The notes beneath the pieces are model-generated. The model was given only the letters and a program-made list of their open reading frames with translations. It had not been told where the DNA came from and did not search any database. This document shows positions 54,396 through 63,263 of a DNA stretch of 64,000 nt, in pieces (within the stretch, counting starts at the first letter, position 1; every line of letters begins with the position of its first letter). Location of the stretch: NCBI RefSeq assembly GCF_025972045.1, contig NZ_JAPDHX010000003.1, positions 434,001-498,000 of the forward strand, read 5' to 3'. A program made the position numbers and the translations under genes. This DNA is from Micropruina sonneratiae (GTDB lineage: Bacteria > Actinomycetota > Actinomycetes > Propionibacteriales > Propionibacteriaceae).

Positions 54396-54431
54396 TCAGC
54401 GCGGCTGTCGAAGCAGAAGTCGGAACGTCAC
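54396..54431 (-). CDS. Leader peptide of leuS (three tandem Leu codons)
   Basis: 12-codon frame read MTFRLLLRQPR then stop. Codons 5-7 are CTT CTG CTT; CTT is rare in this GC-rich genome, so starved ribosomes should stall there. GTG start at 54431 with TAACCT at -12 to -7, so a leaderless start is likely. The terminator at 54350-54375 follows after 20 nt, and GCCGCG (54400-54405) can pair with CGCGGC (54376-54381) next to it. This is the arrangement of amino-acid attenuators. Confidence 0.8.
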   Translation of the reverse strand: MTFRLLLRQPR

Positions 54432-54437
54432 GGGGTC

Positions 54438-54443
54438 AGGTTA
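54438..54443 (-). promoter_or_regulatory. -10 hexamer (TAACCT) of the leuS leader transcript
   Basis: At -12 to -7 before the leader peptide GTG; no -35 consensus. Confidence 0.45.
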
Positions 54444-54606
54444 CCGCAGTTCGGCCCGGGCGGTCCGACGCGAGCCGCGACGTTGCGCAGGCCATGGCAG
54501 GTTGCGCAGCTGCACCCCTGCGCAATGAGCCACCGGGTGCGCGACGTCGCCCGCTCGTTGTGCGGACGCCCCGCGTGGGGGTCCGCGACCGGCGGAGCGT
54601 TCGGAC

Positions 54607-54612
54607 TAGCCT
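54607..54612 (+). promoter_or_regulatory. -10 hexamer (TAGCCT) of the DUF3097 gene
   Basis: At -12 to -7 before the GTG at 54619, no Shine-Dalgarno sequence. Divergent from the leuS leader promoter. Confidence 0.45.
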
Positions 54613-54618
54613 GGCCGG

Positions 54619-55461
54619 GTGAGTCGATACCCACGTGATGTCCTCGCGCCCGGCTGGCAGCGGGCCGGCAAGCCCGTCAGCACAGAGGTCGCCGCCCAGC
54701 CCGGCATGGTGCTGGAGGATCCGACCTCCGGTTTCGTGGGGGCGGTGGTGCGGCTCGAGAACGGGCTGCTGGTGCTCGAGGACCGCGCGGGCAAACGGCG
54801 CAGCTTCCCGCTCGGACCCGGCTTCTGGCTCGACGGCAAGCCGGTCAGCGTGGCTGCTCCGAAGCGAACCATGGCCGGTCCGGGGAGGACGCATACGGCG
54901 TCCGGTTCACGGGTGTCGAGTGCCGCACCCAAGGTGGCGCTGCCCAGCCGGATTTACGTCGAGGGCCGGCACGACGCCGAACTCGTCGAGAAGGTGTGGG
55001 GCGACGACCTGCGGCACGTCGGCGTCGTCGTGGAGTACCTGGGCGGCATCGACGACCTGCCCGCGATCGTGACCGAGTTCGCGCCGCAGCAGGGCCGCCG
55101 CCTGGCAGTGCTGGTCGACCACCTGGTGCCGGGTTCGAAGGAATCCCGGATCGTCGAGCAGGTCGGCAACCCATGGCTGTTCGTGACCGGGCACCGCTTC
55201 ATCGACATCTGGACGGCGGTGAAGCCGTCCGTGCTCGGGTTGAAGGCGTGGCCGGACGTCCCGCGCGGCCAGGACTACAAGGCCGGGCTGTGCCGGGCGC
55301 TGGGCTGGCCGGCGCGCACCCAGGCCGACATCGCCGAGGCGTGGCGGCACATCCGGTCCAAGGTGACATCGTGGCGCGATCTCGACCCGGCGCTGCTGAC
55401 CGAGGTGGAGAAGCTGATCGACTTCGTCACCGCCGACCACGCCGACACCCTGGAGCCGTGA
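54619..55461 (+). CDS. DUF3097 protein (TOPRIM-like)
   Basis: 280 aa. The C-terminal half has RIYVEGRHDAELVEKVWGDDLR and LAVLVDHLVPGSKESRIVEQV, like a Toprim/RNase M5-type metal site (E..D..D). The family is actinobacterial and uncharacterised. GTG start with leaderless promoter; the next gene overlaps by 1 bp. Confidence 0.88.
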   Translation: MSRYPRDVLAPGWQRAGKPVSTEVAAQPGMVLEDPTSGFVGAVVRLENGLLVLEDRAGKRRSFPLGPGFWLDGKPVSVAAPKRTMAGPGRTHTASGSRVSSAAPKVALPSRIYVEGRHDAELVEKVWGDDLRHVGVVVEYLGGIDDLPAIVTEFAPQQGRRLAVLVDHLVPGSKESRIVEQVGNPWLFVTGHRFIDIWTAVKPSVLGLKAWPDVPRGQDYKAGLCRALGWPARTQADIAEAWRHIRSKVTSWRDLDPALLTEVEKLIDFVTADHADTLEP

Positions 55462-56243
55462 TGGAGACCGCGCAGGTGACCGAGGCGATCCGCCGGGTCG
55501 CCGACGACCAGATCATGCCCAGGTTCCGCACCCTCGCCGACGACGAGATCATCGAGAAGCGGCCCGGCGACGTGGTGACGGTGGCGGACCGGCGGGCCGA
55601 ACGGGCGCTGGCGGAGATCTTCCGGGCGGCCGACCCCGGCTGCCTGATCGTGGGCGAAGAGGGTGTCTACGCCGACCCGAGTGCGCTGAAGGCCCTGCCG
55701 CAGGCCGAACTGGCCTGGGTGATCGACCCGGTCGACGGCACCCGCAACTTCACGCTGGGCAGTGCGGACTTCGCGGTCATGGTGGCCGAGGTGCGCGCCG
55801 GAGAGACGACCAGGAGTTGGATCTGGCAGCCGGTGCACGGCCGGATGTACGTGGCCGAGAAGGGCTCCGGGGTGTGGCTGGACGGCGCCCGGGTCGAGCC
55901 CAAGGCGATCCCCGAGCGGCCGGTCGGTGCGCTGCACGGCCGCTACGGGCGGCCCCGCGACGGCGTCCCCGAAGACGTCACGCTGGTCCGGCTGGCCGGG
56001 TGCTGCGGGGTCGACTACCCGCACGTGGTCGAGCGCGAGCGAGCCTTCCTCGGCTACTGGTCAATGCACCCGTGGGACCACCTGCCGGGCGGCCTGATGG
56101 TGACCGAGACCGGGGGCCGGCTCGCCACCATCGACGGCCGGGAGTTCGCCGCCGGTGTCACCGGCCGCTACCTGCTCGCCGCGGCGTCCCCCGAGCTGTG
56201 GGACCTGGCCGCCGGCCTGGTGAAGCAACAGTTCTCCCGCTGA
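55461..56243 (+). CDS. Inositol monophosphatase-family phosphatase
   Basis: 260 aa. Metal-binding motifs GEEG (~68-71) and WVIDPVDGTRNF (~92-103), and the C-terminal WDHLPGGLMVTETGG. Family members dephosphorylate inositol monophosphate, histidinol phosphate or PAP; the substrate cannot be told here. Start ATG overlaps the DUF3097 stop (TGATG), so they are coupled. Confidence 0.88.
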   Translation: METAQVTEAIRRVADDQIMPRFRTLADDEIIEKRPGDVVTVADRRAERALAEIFRAADPGCLIVGEEGVYADPSALKALPQAELAWVIDPVDGTRNFTLGSADFAVMVAEVRAGETTRSWIWQPVHGRMYVAEKGSGVWLDGARVEPKAIPERPVGALHGRYGRPRDGVPEDVTLVRLAGCCGVDYPHVVERERAFLGYWSMHPWDHLPGGLMVTETGGRLATIDGREFAAGVTGRYLLAAASPELWDLAAGLVKQQFSR

Positions 56244-56263
56244 GGGATTTCGAAAGCCTCAAA

Positions 56264-56292
56264 CGTCATCCCGGGCCTGCCACGGGATGACG
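56264..56292. repeat. Palindromic intergenic repeat, GTCATCCCGGG family, copy 3
   Basis: CGTCATCCCG and CGGGATGACG (10-bp arms) with a 9-nt loop; the following CCCGATCCCGGATTCGGG adds a second small palindrome. Between convergent genes. Confidence 0.65.
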
Positions 56293-56312
56293 AACCCGAT
56301 CCCGGATTCGGG

Positions 56313-58964
56313 TCAGCCGTCGAGGCGGTACGCCGCACTCACCGCCAGGACGAGCTCACCGGCCTCGTCGGTCGCGTCGCAGTCGACCACGGCGTCCAGC
56401 ACCCAGTCGCGGTTGTCGTCGGGGTCGCGCAGGGTCTGCCGCACCGGCCGGAGGCGCGCCGTCACGCCGGGCGCCCCGACCGGCTCACCGCCGGCCTCGG
56501 GGCCCAGCGCCAGATAGGACGGCCCGCGCGCCTGCGCGTCCAGCAGCACCTCGTCATGCTCGTCGAAGTAGCTTTCGAGTGCGGCATCCCAGCGCTGCCA
56601 GGTCATCAGCACCTCGCGGGGCGGGTCGGTGCGTGCCGCCGCCTCGCGTTCCAGTCGGGCCAGCGCGTCCGGGTCATCGGCGGCGAAGGCGGCCACCCTG
56701 GCCCACATCGCGTTGCGGAGCAGCACCTCGAAGGTGCGGCCCTGCTTCGACAACGGACGCGGCGGCGGACCAGCGGCGCGATCGATGACATCGCGAGGGG
56801 CGTGCTCGGGGTCGGTCAACGCCTGCCATTCGTCGAGCAGTGAGGAGTCGGTCTGCCGGATCGTCTCGCCCAGCCAGTCGATCAGGTCGTCGAGTTCGGG
56901 GCTGCGGTGGGCGTCCGGCACCGTGTGCTGCAGCGTGCGGTAGGCGTCGGTGAGATAGCGCAGCACCAGTCCCTCGCTGCGCGCCACCTGGTAGCGGCCG
57001 ATCAGGTCGGTGAAGCTCATCGCCTGCTCCCACATCTCGCGGACCACGGATTTCGGCTCCAGCCCGGCGGGGTTCAGCCACGGATGCGTCTGCCGGTAGG
57101 TCTCGAACGCGGCCTCGAGCAGGTCGGCCAGCGGCCGCGGCCAGGTGATCGACTCGACGATCGCCATCCGTTCCTCGTACTCCACACCGTCGGCCTTGAG
57201 CCGTCCGATCTCGTCACCGCGGGCGGCGCGCTGCTGCGCGAACAGCACCGGCATCGGCGCGTCGAGCACTGCCTCGACCACCGAGGTCACGTCGAGGGGG
57301 TAGGTCACCGCCTCGGCGTCGAGCAGGTCGAACGCGGCCAGCGCGAAGTGCGCCAACGGCTGGTTGAGGGCGAAGTCGGCGGGCAGGTCGACGGTCAGCA
57401 CGTAACGGCGGCCGAACTCGTCGGGCCGCTCCAGCCGGGTCAGGACGCCGGACTGCACCAACGAGCGGACCAGCCGCACCGCCCGCCGCACCAGTCGCAG
57501 CTGGGCGCGGCGCTCCTCGTGGTTGTCGGTGAGCAGCCGGCGCAGCACCACGAAGGCGTCCTCGTCGCGGCTGAACACGTTGATCAGCATCGCGTCGTCG
57601 ACCTTCATCCGGCTCATCAGCTTCTCCGGCTGGCCGGCCACCAGCCGGTCGAAGGTCTGCTCGCTCCACACCACCGCGCCCTCGGGCGGCTTCTTCAGCT
57701 GCGCCTTCGAGCGCCGCTTGGCGAGCTTCGCCTCGCTGAGCCCGGCGTTCTTCGCGGCCGCCTTCGCTTTGGCGCGTTCGTTCTCGATGACGTGCTCGGG
57801 GGCCTGGACGACGACGTAGCCCGCGGTGTCGAACCCGGCCCGGCCCGCGCGTCCGGCGATCTGCAGGAACTCACGGGTCCGCAGCACCCGCTGCCGTGAG
57901 CCGTCGAACTTCGCCAGCCCCGTGAACAGCACGGTGCGGATCGGCACGTTGATGCCGACCCCGAGCGTGTCGGTGCCGCACACGACGGTCAGCCGGCCCT
58001 GTTGGGCGAGTTGCTCGACCAGCCGCCGGTACTTGGGCAGCATGCCGGCATGATGGACGCCGATGCCGGCCTTGAGCAGCTTCGACAGGGTCTTGCCGAA
58101 GCCGGCCGCGAAGCGGAAACCCTCCAGCGGGTCAGCGGCCGTTCCCGCCCGGACGCCCGCCCCGGCCCGGCTCGCCTTCTTGACCGTGCCCCTGGCCAGC
58201 AGCGACACGGCGTGCTCGACGGCGGCCGCCTGGGTGAAGTGGACGACGTACACCGGCGCCTGGTGGGTCTCGACCAGTTCGTCGAGGGTCTCCTCCAGCG
58301 GCGTCATCGCGTAGCGGAAGGTGAGCGGCACCGGTCGTTCGGCCTCGGCCACGATGGCGACCTCGCGCCCGGTACGGCGTTCCAGGTCGGCGGCGATGCC
58401 GCTCATGTCGCCCAGCGTCGCCGACATCAGCAGGAACCGGACGCCGACCAGCTCGATCAGCGGTACCTGCCAGGCCCAGCCCCGCTCCGGTTCGCCGTAG
58501 AAGTGGAACTCGTCCATCACCACCACGCCCACGTCGGCGGCAGCGCCCTCACGCAGCGCGATGTTGGCGAGCACCTCGGCGGTGCAGGCGATGATGGGGG
58601 CTCCGGCGTTGACCGCGGCGTCGCCGGTGAGCATGCCGACGTTGTCGGCGCCGAAGGTGGCCACCAGTTCGAAGAACTTCTCGCTGACCAGGGCTTTCAC
58701 CGGCGCGGTGTAGAACGACACCCGATCGGTCGACAGCGCGGCGTGGATCGCGGCGGTCGCCACCAGAGACTTGCCGGAGCCGGTCGGGGTGGTGAGCACC
58801 ACGTGGGCGCCGCCGAGCAGCTCGATGATCGCCTCGTCCTGATGCGGGTAGAGCGCCAGGCCCAGCGTGTCGGTGTGGCGCAGGAACGACTCGTACAGCC
58901 GGTCGGCGGCGGAGTCGTCGGCCGGGTCGACCCGGAGCGGGCGAAGCAGTCGGGTCGTGTCCAT
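56313..58964 (-). CDS. DEAD/DEAH-box superfamily 2 helicase with DUF3516
   Basis: 883 aa. Walker A TTPTGSGKS (~59-67), DEFH box (VVVMDEFHFYGEPERG), SAT motif LLMSATLGD, QxxGRAGR-like LQIAGRAGRAGFDT. The C-terminal ~400 aa are the actinobacterial DUF3516. Related to Ski2/Mtr4-like RNA helicases; likely an RNA or DNA helicase. ATG has AAGAG upstream. Confidence 0.92.
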   Translation of the reverse strand: MDTTRLLRPLRVDPADDSAADRLYESFLRHTDTLGLALYPHQDEAIIELLGGAHVVLTTPTGSGKSLVATAAIHAALSTDRVSFYTAPVKALVSEKFFELVATFGADNVGMLTGDAAVNAGAPIIACTAEVLANIALREGAAADVGVVVMDEFHFYGEPERGWAWQVPLIELVGVRFLLMSATLGDMSGIAADLERRTGREVAIVAEAERPVPLTFRYAMTPLEETLDELVETHQAPVYVVHFTQAAAVEHAVSLLARGTVKKASRAGAGVRAGTAADPLEGFRFAAGFGKTLSKLLKAGIGVHHAGMLPKYRRLVEQLAQQGRLTVVCGTDTLGVGINVPIRTVLFTGLAKFDGSRQRVLRTREFLQIAGRAGRAGFDTAGYVVVQAPEHVIENERAKAKAAAKNAGLSEAKLAKRRSKAQLKKPPEGAVVWSEQTFDRLVAGQPEKLMSRMKVDDAMLINVFSRDEDAFVVLRRLLTDNHEERRAQLRLVRRAVRLVRSLVQSGVLTRLERPDEFGRRYVLTVDLPADFALNQPLAHFALAAFDLLDAEAVTYPLDVTSVVEAVLDAPMPVLFAQQRAARGDEIGRLKADGVEYEERMAIVESITWPRPLADLLEAAFETYRQTHPWLNPAGLEPKSVVREMWEQAMSFTDLIGRYQVARSEGLVLRYLTDAYRTLQHTVPDAHRSPELDDLIDWLGETIRQTDSSLLDEWQALTDPEHAPRDVIDRAAGPPPRPLSKQGRTFEVLLRNAMWARVAAFAADDPDALARLEREAAARTDPPREVLMTWQRWDAALESYFDEHDEVLLDAQARGPSYLALGPEAGGEPVGAPGVTARLRPVRQTLRDPDDNRDWVLDAVVDCDATDEAGELVLAVSAAYRLDG

Positions 58965-59011
58965 GGCTCTTGCGAGTATTCCATCTGCCGCCGACGGGTT
59001 CGACCGGCGGC

Positions 59012-61915
59012 TCAGTCGGCCAGCAGCCCCCGCTGCCGGGCGATCGCGACCGCCTCGCCGCGGCTGGCGGCGCCGAGCTTGGCCAGGATGTTCGACACGT
59101 GCACGCTGGCGGTCTTGGTCGAGATGAACAGTTGCTTGCCGATCTGCCCGTTGCTGCGGCCCAACGCCAGCAGGGCCAGGATCTCCGACTCGCGCGCGGT
59201 CAGCCGCTGATCGCTGGTGCGGGTGCCGCGGGGGGCACGGTTGAGGCCAGGCACGTCGTCCAGCAGCCGGCGCAGCGGCTCGGACGGCAGGGCCAGCGCG
59301 GTGGCCCGCACCAGTTTGACCTCGGCCCTGGCCGCCGCCGGATCTCCGGACGCCGCCAGCACCGCCGCCAGCCGGATGCGGCTGCGGGCGGTCTGGTACG
59401 GGTCGCCCCAGCTCTCGAAGGCGGCCACCGTGGTCCGCCAGCCGGCCAGCAGCGCGTCCGGGTCGACCTGCTCACCGGCCAGCCACCGCAGGTGCAGCAG
59501 TTCGGCGTCCAGCCGGGCCGCCCACGCCACGCTCTCGGGCCCCAGCCAGCCGGCCGCGATCACGTCGCGGGCCCGTCCGGTCAGCGCCTCGAGGGTGGCC
59601 TCCAGCCGCTGCCGGACGTCGGGGTCGAGACTTCCCGCATCGCCCAGAATGCTCGCCACCGTCGCCGCGATCCGGATCTGGATCTGCTCGCGGGTGCCCC
59701 ACTGCCGGTCCATCACCTTCACCGCCCGCCCGACCAGCGGCGGGATCTCGTCCAGCCGCTTCGCGCGGCCGAGCAGCTCGACCTGGGCGAGCATCGACAA
59801 CAGCGCGAGCAGGGCGTCGTCGGGCCAGTACGGCAGGATCGACTCGAACAGGGCCGGGTCGACCTGCCAGTCGCGTGCCGTGTCGAGCACCAGCCGGTCG
59901 GCCAGGAACCCGGCGTAGCCGGGCTGCGGGAACGGCGGCCCGGGCGGCGACAGCCGGCGCTCGGCGTCCGCGAACCTGCCCAGCAGCACCGCCACCCGGC
60001 CTGCGGTGAGCCTGGAGAAACTCTCGAACACCCCCCACGGCCGGTTCATCCGGTCGGCGATCGCGGCGGCGGCGTCAAGATGGGCGAGAGCCTTGGGCAG
60101 GTTGCCGCGCGAATACTCCATCAGGCCGAGCCGGTAGTAGGCGCGCACGTGCGTGGGGTCGTTCAACGGCTGGTTCCGGACCAGGTCGAGCAGCCGGGCC
60201 TCGAGCTTGGGCAGGTCGACCTCGTCGGAATCCCAGGACACCAGGATCGTCCGCAGGTCGGTGGCCAGGTCGGTCGCTTCCAGCCGGTCGGCCAGGGCCA
60301 GGGCGACCTCGCTCGCGGTGGCGGCGTCCCGGTACCGATCGGCGTCGGCCAGCGCCTGCACCTCGGCGACCAGCGCCTGCAGCCTGGTCCGGTCGGCCAG
60401 GCCCTCGGTCAGCGCAACCGCCTCGCGGGCCCTGGCCAGCAGGTCGGGCGGCTCGTCGTAGACCCGGGCCAGGGTGACGTAGCCGGCCAGCAGCCGGGCG
60501 CGGGCCGGTGACGCCGATTCGCTGTGCGCCAGCCGGTCGGCGATCAGGTGGACGCCGCGCGCCACGTCCCCGGTCGCGGCGGCCGCGTACGCCGCCTGTG
60601 CGGTGGCGTCGTCGCGGCGCGGGTCGTGTTCGGCCATCAGGGTGAGCACCTGCTCGAACAGGCCGGACGCCTCACGCGGGCCGCCCAGCGCCAACGCGGC
60701 CTCGCCGGCCGCGATCCCCGCCGAGACCGCAGTCTCGATGTCGCCGCTGGCCGCCGCGTGCCGGGCCAGGTCGGACGCCGTGCCGAGCTCGGGGCGGGCG
60801 GTCAGCGCCGCGGCGAAGGCCGCGTGCAGGCGTCGCCGCTGCGCGGGCAGCAGGTCGTCGCGGATCGCCTCGGCGACCAGGGCGTGCCGGAAGCGGTAGC
60901 CGTCCTCGCCGGCGGGCTCGAGGGTGTGGTGGTCGATGGCCGCGGTCAGCGCGGCGTCCAGGGCGTCGGGGGAGAGCTCGACCACCGCCTGCAGCAGGTC
61001 GTGACCGAGCCGGCGTCCCATCACCGCCGCGGCGCGCACGACCCGCTGGGCGTCCGGGTCGAGCTGCTCGAACCGGGCCAGCAGGACCCGGCCGAGGTCG
61101 GCGCCCAGCACGTTGCCGCCGGCGACCAGTTCCTCGGCGAAGAACGCGTTGCCGCCGGCGCGGCCCACGATGTCGGCCACCTGCGGGTCGTCGGCGTCGG
61201 TGAGGTCGCGGACCAGCGTCCACATGTCAGGGGTGGGCAGCGGGTCCAGGTGGACGCGGGTGACCTCGGAGAGCCGCGCCCAGACGCCGAGCGTGGGGTG
61301 CAGCGGGTGCCGGCGGTGCAGGTCGTCGGAACGGTAGGAGACGATCAGGCCGACCGGCGCCGCGAAACCCCTGGTCATCAGCAGGGTGAGCAGGTCGCGC
61401 GAGGAGTGGTCGGCCCAGTGGGCGTCCTCGATGACGGCCAGCACCCCGCGGGTGGTGGCGACCCGGGCGAGAGCGGCGTGGACGGCCTCGGCGAGCTGGC
61501 CGGGGCCGGTCGACGAGCGGACGTCGGCGCGGGCGTGGGCGCCGGCCAGCAGCTGCGCCAGTGCCGGGTGGGTGGCCGCCACCTGGTCGATCACGTCGGG
61601 GGCGGCGGCGTGCAGCTCGGTGATCATTTCGGTGAACGGCAGATAGGGCAGGTCGGCTCCCGCCTCGGCGACGCAGTGCCCGACCACCACCAGGCGTCCA
61701 GCCCCGGCGGCGACGCCGGCCACCTCACGCAGCAGCCGGGTCTTGCCGATGCCGGCGTCCCCGGACAGCACGACGACGCCGCCGGCGCCCTCGGCCAGTC
61801 CGAGCGCGTCGACGACGTGGTCGAGTTCCTGGGAGCGGCCCACCATCGACCGGGGTTCACGCATGGGGTCGATTATCCCCATCGGCGCCCCGGCCGGGGC
61901 GGCGGGCGCGGTCAC
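59012..61915 (-). CDS. Large ATP-binding LuxR-type (LAL) regulator
   Basis: 967 aa. AAA/STAND ATPase at the N-terminus (Walker A GDAGIGKT at 52-59; Walker B VLAVIEDAHWADHSS), TPR-like helical middle, and a C-terminal LuxR HTH (~905-960: LTARESEILALLALGRSNGQIGKQL). Such regulators integrate signals and ATP binding and activate nearby genes. GTG start 61915 overlaps the TGA of the tiny gene at 61912-62070 (GTGA), supporting the start. Confidence 0.9.
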   Translation of the reverse strand: MTAPAAPAGAPMGIIDPMREPRSMVGRSQELDHVVDALGLAEGAGGVVVLSGDAGIGKTRLLREVAGVAAGAGRLVVVGHCVAEAGADLPYLPFTEMITELHAAAPDVIDQVAATHPALAQLLAGAHARADVRSSTGPGQLAEAVHAALARVATTRGVLAVIEDAHWADHSSRDLLTLLMTRGFAAPVGLIVSYRSDDLHRRHPLHPTLGVWARLSEVTRVHLDPLPTPDMWTLVRDLTDADDPQVADIVGRAGGNAFFAEELVAGGNVLGADLGRVLLARFEQLDPDAQRVVRAAAVMGRRLGHDLLQAVVELSPDALDAALTAAIDHHTLEPAGEDGYRFRHALVAEAIRDDLLPAQRRRLHAAFAAALTARPELGTASDLARHAAASGDIETAVSAGIAAGEAALALGGPREASGLFEQVLTLMAEHDPRRDDATAQAAYAAAATGDVARGVHLIADRLAHSESASPARARLLAGYVTLARVYDEPPDLLARAREAVALTEGLADRTRLQALVAEVQALADADRYRDAATASEVALALADRLEATDLATDLRTILVSWDSDEVDLPKLEARLLDLVRNQPLNDPTHVRAYYRLGLMEYSRGNLPKALAHLDAAAAIADRMNRPWGVFESFSRLTAGRVAVLLGRFADAERRLSPPGPPFPQPGYAGFLADRLVLDTARDWQVDPALFESILPYWPDDALLALLSMLAQVELLGRAKRLDEIPPLVGRAVKVMDRQWGTREQIQIRIAATVASILGDAGSLDPDVRQRLEATLEALTGRARDVIAAGWLGPESVAWAARLDAELLHLRWLAGEQVDPDALLAGWRTTVAAFESWGDPYQTARSRIRLAAVLAASGDPAAARAEVKLVRATALALPSEPLRRLLDDVPGLNRAPRGTRTSDQRLTARESEILALLALGRSNGQIGKQLFISTKTASVHVSNILAKLGAASRGEAVAIARQRGLLAD

Positions 61916-62070
61916 GCGGCGGGACGCTCCTGCTCGCGGCGGCGGCGGACGTCGCGCATGATCTCCAGCGACGAGCGGCGGGGCAGCCGCCGGGGCAGCA
62001 GGCCGGCCTCGGCGTAGCGTTCGTCACGGTCCTCCAGCAGTGCCTTCAGGTCGGTCAGCAGCGGATCCAT
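61912..62070 (-). CDS. 52-aa protein coupled to the LAL regulator
   Basis: MDPLLTDLKALLEDRDERYAE start and RREQERPAA end; strongly charged, helical. A near-perfect Shine-Dalgarno (AGAGGTGATC, close to full anti-SD complement) lies 5 nt before ATG 62070; a longer version starting at 62130 has no such signal. The stop overlaps the GTG of the regulator by 4 nt. Probably a co-factor or coupling peptide for the regulator; function unknown. Confidence 0.7.
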   Translation of the reverse strand: MDPLLTDLKALLEDRDERYAEAGLLPRRLPRRSSLEIMRDVRRRREQERPAA

Positions 62071-62374
62071 GGTGATCACCTCTTCCTTCGTGGTGACACC
62101 AATCTCGTCGGCTGAGGTAGCCGCGGACATCGGCCGTGTGCGGTACCTGCGCGGCCGGGTACCTTAGCTCGGCGCGTCCGGCCGGCGGCACCTCTGAGGT
62201 AGTGGCTGCAGATCGGGCCCCTTTTGCCGCCGTCAGGGGGTAGCCGATGTCGAGATCGGTGCCGGGTGCGCGGCTGCCTGCCGGGTGGTGGGTCGTGACC
62301 CACCATCGACGGGTGTTTCGCTCCAGCGGGAGCCGATGTCGCGATCGGCGGCGGGCCGGGCCGCAGCCGACCCG
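62071..62374. other. Intergenic region with direct repeat and palindrome
   Basis: No gene. AGCCGATGTCG(A/C)GATCGG occurs at 62242 and 62331 (89 bp apart). TGGTGGGTC-gt-GACCCACCA (62286-62305) is a perfect 9-bp palindrome. These could be operators of the LAL regulator or the terminator of the hydrolase gene. Confidence 0.4.
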
Positions 62375-63211
62375 CTAGAGCAGGCGCAGCCGGCGTCCGG
62401 GCAGCTTGCCCTCGGCAGCGAGCTGGGCGTAGACGATCGGGAGGACGGCGGTGATCGTGTCGTCGTCGAACTGCCACTCGCCGGCGGCGAGCGCGTCGGC
62501 CGCGGCGACCCCCTGGCTGACCAGGTACTCGGCCTGGCCGTACACCGACGAGATCTCCGCGCGCTGGGTGAACGCGAAGACCCGGTCGAAGGGTTCGCCG
62601 TGCCCGGGCACCAGCAGGGTGTGCTCGTTGACCAGCCCGAGGACGCCGTCCAGCGCCGCCGGCCACTCCTTCAGGAAGCAGTCCGGACCCATCGCCGGGG
62701 GCGCGCCCTGCTCGAGCAGGTCGCCGGTGAAGATCACCTCCGCCTCGGGCACGATGACCACCAGGTCACCGGCGGTGTGGCCGCGGCCGAAGTGCACGAT
62801 CTCGGCATGGCGTCCGCCCAGGTCGACCATCCGGGCCAGGGACAGCGGACGGTTCGGCGGCTTCAGCTCCGTGGTCGCGAAACCGAGTTCGGCGGCCTCC
62901 TGCTCGACGTGGTCGGCGGCCAGCGCGTCGATCAGGCTCTCGTGGCCGTAGGTCGGCAGGTCGTCGAAGGCGGCCAGCCCGTAGTAGTGGTCGAAGTGTG
63001 CGTGGGTCACCACGACCGCCACCAGGGGGACGCCGGCCACGTCCTCGGCGGCCTCGCGCAGTCGCGCACCCTGCGACGGCGACGAACCGGTGTCGATCAG
63101 CAGCGCACCGCCGTCGCCGGCGACCAGGCCGATAGTGACCGAGGCAGGGGACGCCACCGCGCGCCAGATGCCGGGTCGGAGCTGCTCGAAGGCCGTCTCG
63201 GAGAACTGCAC
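62375..63211 (-). CDS. Metallo-beta-lactamase-fold hydrolase
   Basis: 278 aa. HxHxDH motif in VVVTHAHFDHYYGLAAF (~70), HFGRGHTAGDLVV and GDLLEQGAPPAMG, a standard zinc site. Close to glyoxalase-II or lactonase-type proteins; substrate unknown. Adjacent to LAL regulator and a broken kinase gene. Confidence 0.88.
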   Translation of the reverse strand: MQFSETAFEQLRPGIWRAVASPASVTIGLVAGDGGALLIDTGSSPSQGARLREAAEDVAGVPLVAVVVTHAHFDHYYGLAAFDDLPTYGHESLIDALAADHVEQEAAELGFATTELKPPNRPLSLARMVDLGGRHAEIVHFGRGHTAGDLVVIVPEAEVIFTGDLLEQGAPPAMGPDCFLKEWPAALDGVLGLVNEHTLLVPGHGEPFDRVFAFTQRAEISSVYGQAEYLVSQGVAAADALAAGEWQFDDDTITAVLPIVYAQLAAEGKLPGRRLRLL

Positions 63212-63263
63212 CGGTTCAGCCTACGTGGACCGCCGCGGCCCCCGCCGGGGGTGGGGAGGCGGG

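Noticed and set aside
54318-54460. T-box riboswitch for leuS
   Set aside because: No T-box sequence or specifier stem was seen; a leader peptide plus terminator explains the region better.
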